Part shown: piece after piece, positions 50,953 through 53,576 of the stretch
How positions within the stretch are numbered: the stretch's first letter is position 1
Layout of the letters: every line of letters begins with the position of its first letter
Source of the DNA: JAEUNJ01 sp052035955
GTDB lineage: Bacteria > Pseudomonadota > Gammaproteobacteria > Burkholderiales > Rhodocyclaceae
Assembly: GCA_052035955.1 (NCBI GenBank)
Contig: JBPOHD010000067.1
Location: forward strand, 1 to 53,576
Direction of reading: 5' to 3'
Length of the DNA stretch: 53,576 nt
Made by a program: the position numbers and the translations under genes
Notes under the pieces: generated by a model
The model's database searches: none
Told to the model about the DNA's origin: nothing
The model's input: only the letters and a program-made list of their open reading frames with translations

Positions 50953-51570
50953 TCAGGCCTCGCCGATGCGCCGGCCGGCGGCGACGATCTCCGTCTTGAA
51001 CTCGTCGTAGTCCATGCAGACGGGGAACTGGGGGAACTCGCGGATCACGTTCTCCGGCGGGTGGAACAGGATGCCGGCATGGGCCTCGGCCAGCATGGCC
51101 GTGTCGTTGTAGGAATCGCCGCCGGCGATGACCTTGAAGTTGATCTCCTTGAAGCGCTTCACCGCCTCCTTCTTCTGGTTCGGCATGCGCAGGTGGTAGT
51201 TCACCAGGAAGCCGCGGCTGTCGGCCTCCAGCCGGTGGCAGAAGAGGGTCGGGTAGCCGAGTTGCTGCATCAGCGGCATGGCGAACTCGTAGAAGGTGTC
51301 GGAGAGGATGACCAGCTGGTAGCGCTGGCGCACCCAGGCGACGAACTCCTTCGCCCCCGGCAGGGGGCCCATGTCGGCGATCACCTTCTGGATGTCCGGC
51401 AGCCCAAGCTTGTGCTTTTCCAGCAGGTCCAGCCGGAATTTCATCAGCTTGTCGTAGTCCGGCTCGTCGCGGGTGGTGCGGCGCAGTTCCGGGATGCCGG
51501 TGCGTTCGGAGAATTCGATCCAGATTTCGGGAACGAGCACGCCTTCGAGATCTAGGCAGACCAGTTGCAA
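50953..51570 (-). CDS. thrH: Phosphoserine phosphatase / homoserine phosphotransferase
   Basis: A 205-residue HAD enzyme of the ThrH type. Motif I is VCLDLEGVLVPEIWIEF with nucleophile Asp7; motif II is LVILSDTFYEFAMPLM; the later motifs are RFKEINFKVIAGGDSYNDTA. ThrH dephosphorylates phosphoserine and can transfer the phosphate to homoserine, linking serine and threonine synthesis. The start is TTG at 51570, with GGGAG 7 nt upstream; no in-frame ATG fits better, and the product then begins as in other ThrH proteins. It is divergent from the dehalogenase-like gene (91 nt between). Confidence 0.92.
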   Translation of the reverse strand: MQLVCLDLEGVLVPEIWIEFSERTGIPELRRTTRDEPDYDKLMKFRLDLLEKHKLGLPDIQKVIADMGPLPGAKEFVAWVRQRYQLVILSDTFYEFAMPLMQQLGYPTLFCHRLEADSRGFLVNYHLRMPNQKKEAVKRFKEINFKVIAGGDSYNDTAMLAEAHAGILFHPPENVIREFPQFPVCMDYDEFKTEIVAAGRRIGEA

Positions 51571-51661
51571 GGGAGACTCCCTGGAGTGGGTGCGGGAAAG
51601 GCGGCGATTTTACGCGAAAGGCCGTGTTAGCATCGGCGGCGTTCGACCGGAGGAGAGCGCG

Positions 51662-52339
51662 ATGGGACAACGGCTGGCAGGAAAGCGGGTGCTCGTCACC
51701 CAGTGCACGGAATTCATGGGCCCGGTGCTCTGCGAGGTGTTCGCCGAGGAGGGGGCGGAGGTGGTCGCCGATGCCGGCGCCCTGCTCGATCCGGCGCGAC
51801 CGGGCGAGATGGTGGCAGCGGCCGGGCGCATCGACGTGCTGGTGGCCAACCTAGCGGTGCCGGCGCCGCGGACCCGGGCGACCGAGGTGGGCGACGAGGA
51901 ATGGCGGAATGTCTTCGCCCACCTGGTCGACCCGTTGCCGCGTCTTGCCCGGGCGGTGCTGCCGCAGATGCTGGAACGCCGGTCGGGGAAGATCGTCGTC
52001 ATGGGTTCGGCCAGCGCCCTGCGCGGCCGCAAGAACGTGTCCACCTACGGCGCGGCCCGGGGCGCCCAGATCGCCTGGGTGCGCAACGTGGGCACGGAGG
52101 TGGCGCCGGACAACGTCCAGGTCAACCTGATCGCCCAGAACTTCGTCGAGAACCCCACCTACTACCCGCCGGAGCTGATCGCCCGGCCGGATTTCCAGGA
52201 GCGCCTGAAGGCCGACGTGCCCCTGGGCCGGCTGGCCACGCCCCGGGAGGACGCCATGTTCGCCGTCTTCCTGGCCAGCGACGAGTGCAACTTCCTGGTC
52301 GGCCAGAGTTTCCCCTTCTCCGGCGGCTGGGTGACCTGA
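51662..52339 (+). CDS. Halohydrin dehalogenase-like SDR-fold protein
   Basis: A 225-residue protein with the short-chain dehydrogenase fold but not its cofactor motif. At the place of the SDR TGxxxGxG loop it has T13-x4-F18-x-G20 (VTQCTEFMG), and the catalytic line reads S116-x12-Y129-x3-R133 (STYGAARG), with Arg instead of the SDR Lys. These two signatures, T-x4-F/Y-x-G and S-x12-Y-x3-R, define halohydrin dehalogenases, which open and form epoxides with halide or other small anions and need no NAD(P). The end VPLGRLATPREDAMFAVFLA and FPFSGGWVT also fits. Single gene, start ATG with GGAG 10 nt before. An ordinary SDR of altered function is the alternative. Confidence 0.85.
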   Translation: MGQRLAGKRVLVTQCTEFMGPVLCEVFAEEGAEVVADAGALLDPARPGEMVAAAGRIDVLVANLAVPAPRTRATEVGDEEWRNVFAHLVDPLPRLARAVLPQMLERRSGKIVVMGSASALRGRKNVSTYGAARGAQIAWVRNVGTEVAPDNVQVNLIAQNFVENPTYYPPELIARPDFQERLKADVPLGRLATPREDAMFAVFLASDECNFLVGQSFPFSGGWVT

Positions 52340-52394
52340 GCGGCCGGCCGGCGCCGGCCGCCCCCTGCCCCGATTCTGTCCCGGCTTCAACCGG

Positions 52395-52535
52395 AATTCC
52401 TCACCACCAAGGCACGGAGGGCACCGGGTCGCACGAGGAACAGCCACGGCGAGTCACGTGGGTTTCACCCGACGGGTGATGGCGCTTGCCGTCGTTTCCC
52501 CGGGTCTGCCCTGGTATTCCTGGTGTCTCGGTGGT
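52395..52535. repeat. Diverged inverted intergenic repeat
   Basis: After the dehalogenase-like gene, TCACCACCAAGGCACGGAGG (from about 52399) faces GGTATTCCTGGTGTCTCGGT followed by GGTC (about 52512-52535). The ends are imperfect inverted copies of the ACCACCAAGGCAC type, similar in style to the element at 1508-1652. The rest of 52340-52554 has no gene. Confidence 0.5.
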
Positions 52536-52554
52536 CGGACCGGGGTTTTCGGGT

Positions 52555-53576
52555 TCAGAGGTGCCGGTCGAGCACCGACTTGAAGTCCTCGGCGCGGAAG
52601 GGCTTGGACAGGAAGTCGTCCATCCCGGCTTCCATGCAGGCGCGGCGGTCCGCCTCGCTGGCATTGGCGGTGAGGGCGACCACCGGGATCGCGGGCAGCG
52701 CCAGGGCCTGTTCCGCGGACCGCAATTGGCGGGTCGCGGCCAGGCCGTCCAGCTTCGGCATCTGCATGTCCATCAGGATGAGGTCGAAGGGCCCCTGTTC
52801 CCGGTAGGCGCGAAGGGCCTCCTCGCCGTTGTCCGCCACGACCGCCGAGTGGCCGAGCTTGCCGAGCAGCGCTTTCACCAGGGCCTGGTTCACCCGGTTG
52901 TCCTCGGCCACCAGGATGCGCGCCGCCCGGGCAACGGGCTGGGGAGCCGGCCGGGGCGCCACGGCGGCCGCCGAGTCCGGAAGCGCGAAATGGAGCGTGA
53001 GGTGGAAGCGGGCGCCCTGGCCGGGGGCGCTCTCTGCCCAGATCCTGCCGCCCATGATTTCCACCAGCTTGGCGACGATGGCCAAGCCCAGGCCCGTGCC
53101 GCCGTGCTTGCGCGTGGTACTGCTGTCGGCTTGCGTGAAGGGCGAGAAGATCAGTTCCAGCTTGTCCCTGGGAATGCCGGCGCCGGTGTCGGAGACGACG
53201 AAATGGACGTCCACGCCATCCGCCTGGCGGGCCAGGCCGGCGACTTCCACGGCGACCTCTCCCCGTTCGGTGAACTTCAGGGCGTTGGATACCAGGTTGC
53301 TGACGATCTGGCGTATGCGTGTCGGATCGCCCACCAGCTCGTCCGGCAGGCTGTCGGCATTGCGCAGTGCGAGGCCGATTCCCTTGGCGGCGGCGGCCGG
53401 CCTGAACATGCCCAGGGTCTCGCCGAGGACCAGCGCCGGCGAGAAGGGGATCGACTCCAGGTCCATGCGGCCGGCCTCGATCTTGGAGAAGTCGAGGATG
53501 TCGTTCACGATCGTCAGCAGGGTGTCCGCCGAACTCCGGATCAGCCCCAGGTACTCCCGCTGCTGGTCGTCCAGTG
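52555..53576 (-). CDS. Hybrid sensor histidine kinase, C-terminal part
   Basis: The gene runs off the window edge; the last ~340 residues are visible. They start in the dimerisation helix after the phosphorylated His (LTIVNDILDFSKIEAGRMDL), continue with a HATPase_c domain (N box QIVSNLVSNALKFT, G1 DTGAGIP, F box IFSPFTQAD, G2 GGTGLGLAIV), and end in a receiver domain with phospho-acceptor Asp in LILMDMQMPKLDG and Lys in LSKPF. The His and all sensor domains lie outside the window. It is a BarA/ArcB-like hybrid kinase by layout; its signal cannot be told from here. Confidence 0.93.
   Translation of the reverse strand, partial: LDDQQREYLGLIRSSADTLLTIVNDILDFSKIEAGRMDLESIPFSPALVLGETLGMFRPAAAAKGIGLALRNADSLPDELVGDPTRIRQIVSNLVSNALKFTERGEVAVEVAGLARQADGVDVHFVVSDTGAGIPRDKLELIFSPFTQADSSTTRKHGGTGLGLAIVAKLVEIMGGRIWAESAPGQGARFHLTLHFALPDSAAAVAPRPAPQPVARAARILVAEDNRVNQALVKALLGKLGHSAVVADNGEEALRAYREQGPFDLILMDMQMPKLDGLAATRQLRSAEQALALPAIPVVALTANASEADRRACMEAGMDDFLSKPFRAEDFKSVLDRHL

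Noticed and set aside
51662..52339. Ordinary NAD(P)-dependent SDR or enoyl-ACP reductase
   Set aside because: The Gly-rich cofactor loop is absent, and the YxxxK lysine is Arg. Both replacements fit halohydrin dehalogenases better.

Overview
The window is a high-GC chromosomal segment from a Gram-negative bacterium, most likely a betaproteobacterium of the Rhodocyclales group (inference). The signs are the order zapB-like/zapA/6S RNA/EVE-domain/TSUP permease, a TorF porin–GlnK–AmtB operon behind a sigma-54 promoter with NtrC sites, a UbiK homologue, and cobalamin genes under AdoCbl riboswitches.

Layout. Positions 1-4.6 kb hold cobalamin salvage genes: on the minus strand cobT, a two-receiver response regulator and an interrupted cobS, led by a cobalamin riboswitch; on the plus strand cobU and btuF. 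After a small NTF2-like gene comes an AT-richer island (about 5.1-11.0 kb) with three genes: a P-loop kinase/glycosyltransferase fusion, a radical SAM protein and a 1021-residue protein with several glycosyltransferase-like segments. The island separates btuF from the rest of the B12 uptake system (btuD, btuC, btuB, with a second cobalamin riboswitch at about 15.1 kb). Positions 15.4-18.3 kb carry zapB-like, zapA, 6S RNA and its terminator, an internally deleted ubiE-like pseudogene, an MliC-like lipoprotein, an EVE protein and a TSUP permease. The minus strand from 18.3 to 24.5 kb holds feoB with a divergent G domain, a YrfG-like HAD phosphatase, a DsrE-like protein, a Bcr/CflA drug exporter, comM and ubiK. 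Positions 24.6-27.7 kb are the nitrogen-regulated torF-glnK-amtB operon.

The most interesting region is 27.7-48.6 kb, a tightly packed plus-strand operon: a TolC-like outer-membrane channel, a 3650-residue LEPR-XLL/DUF4347/RTX-repeat surface protein, a DUF3467 protein, a GAF-HlyD fusion, a PqqD-like/M50/HlyD fusion, a SecA-like protein that has lost its Walker motifs, another HlyD adaptor, and a gamma-glutamyltransferase. A YcgR/PilZ protein follows. The cluster has the periplasmic and outer-membrane parts of a type I secretion system but no ABC exporter ATPase. The inner-membrane part may instead be the M50-HlyD protein working with the degenerate SecA-like protein. I regard this as the best candidate for a poorly described export system; the kinase-GT/radical SAM/GT island is the second.

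The right end (49.6-53.6 kb) holds a small membrane protein, purU, thrH, a divergently transcribed SDR-fold protein carrying both halohydrin dehalogenase signature motifs, and the C-terminal part of a hybrid histidine kinase cut by the window edge. The first 170 bases contain long G runs and look unreliable or like a contig end.
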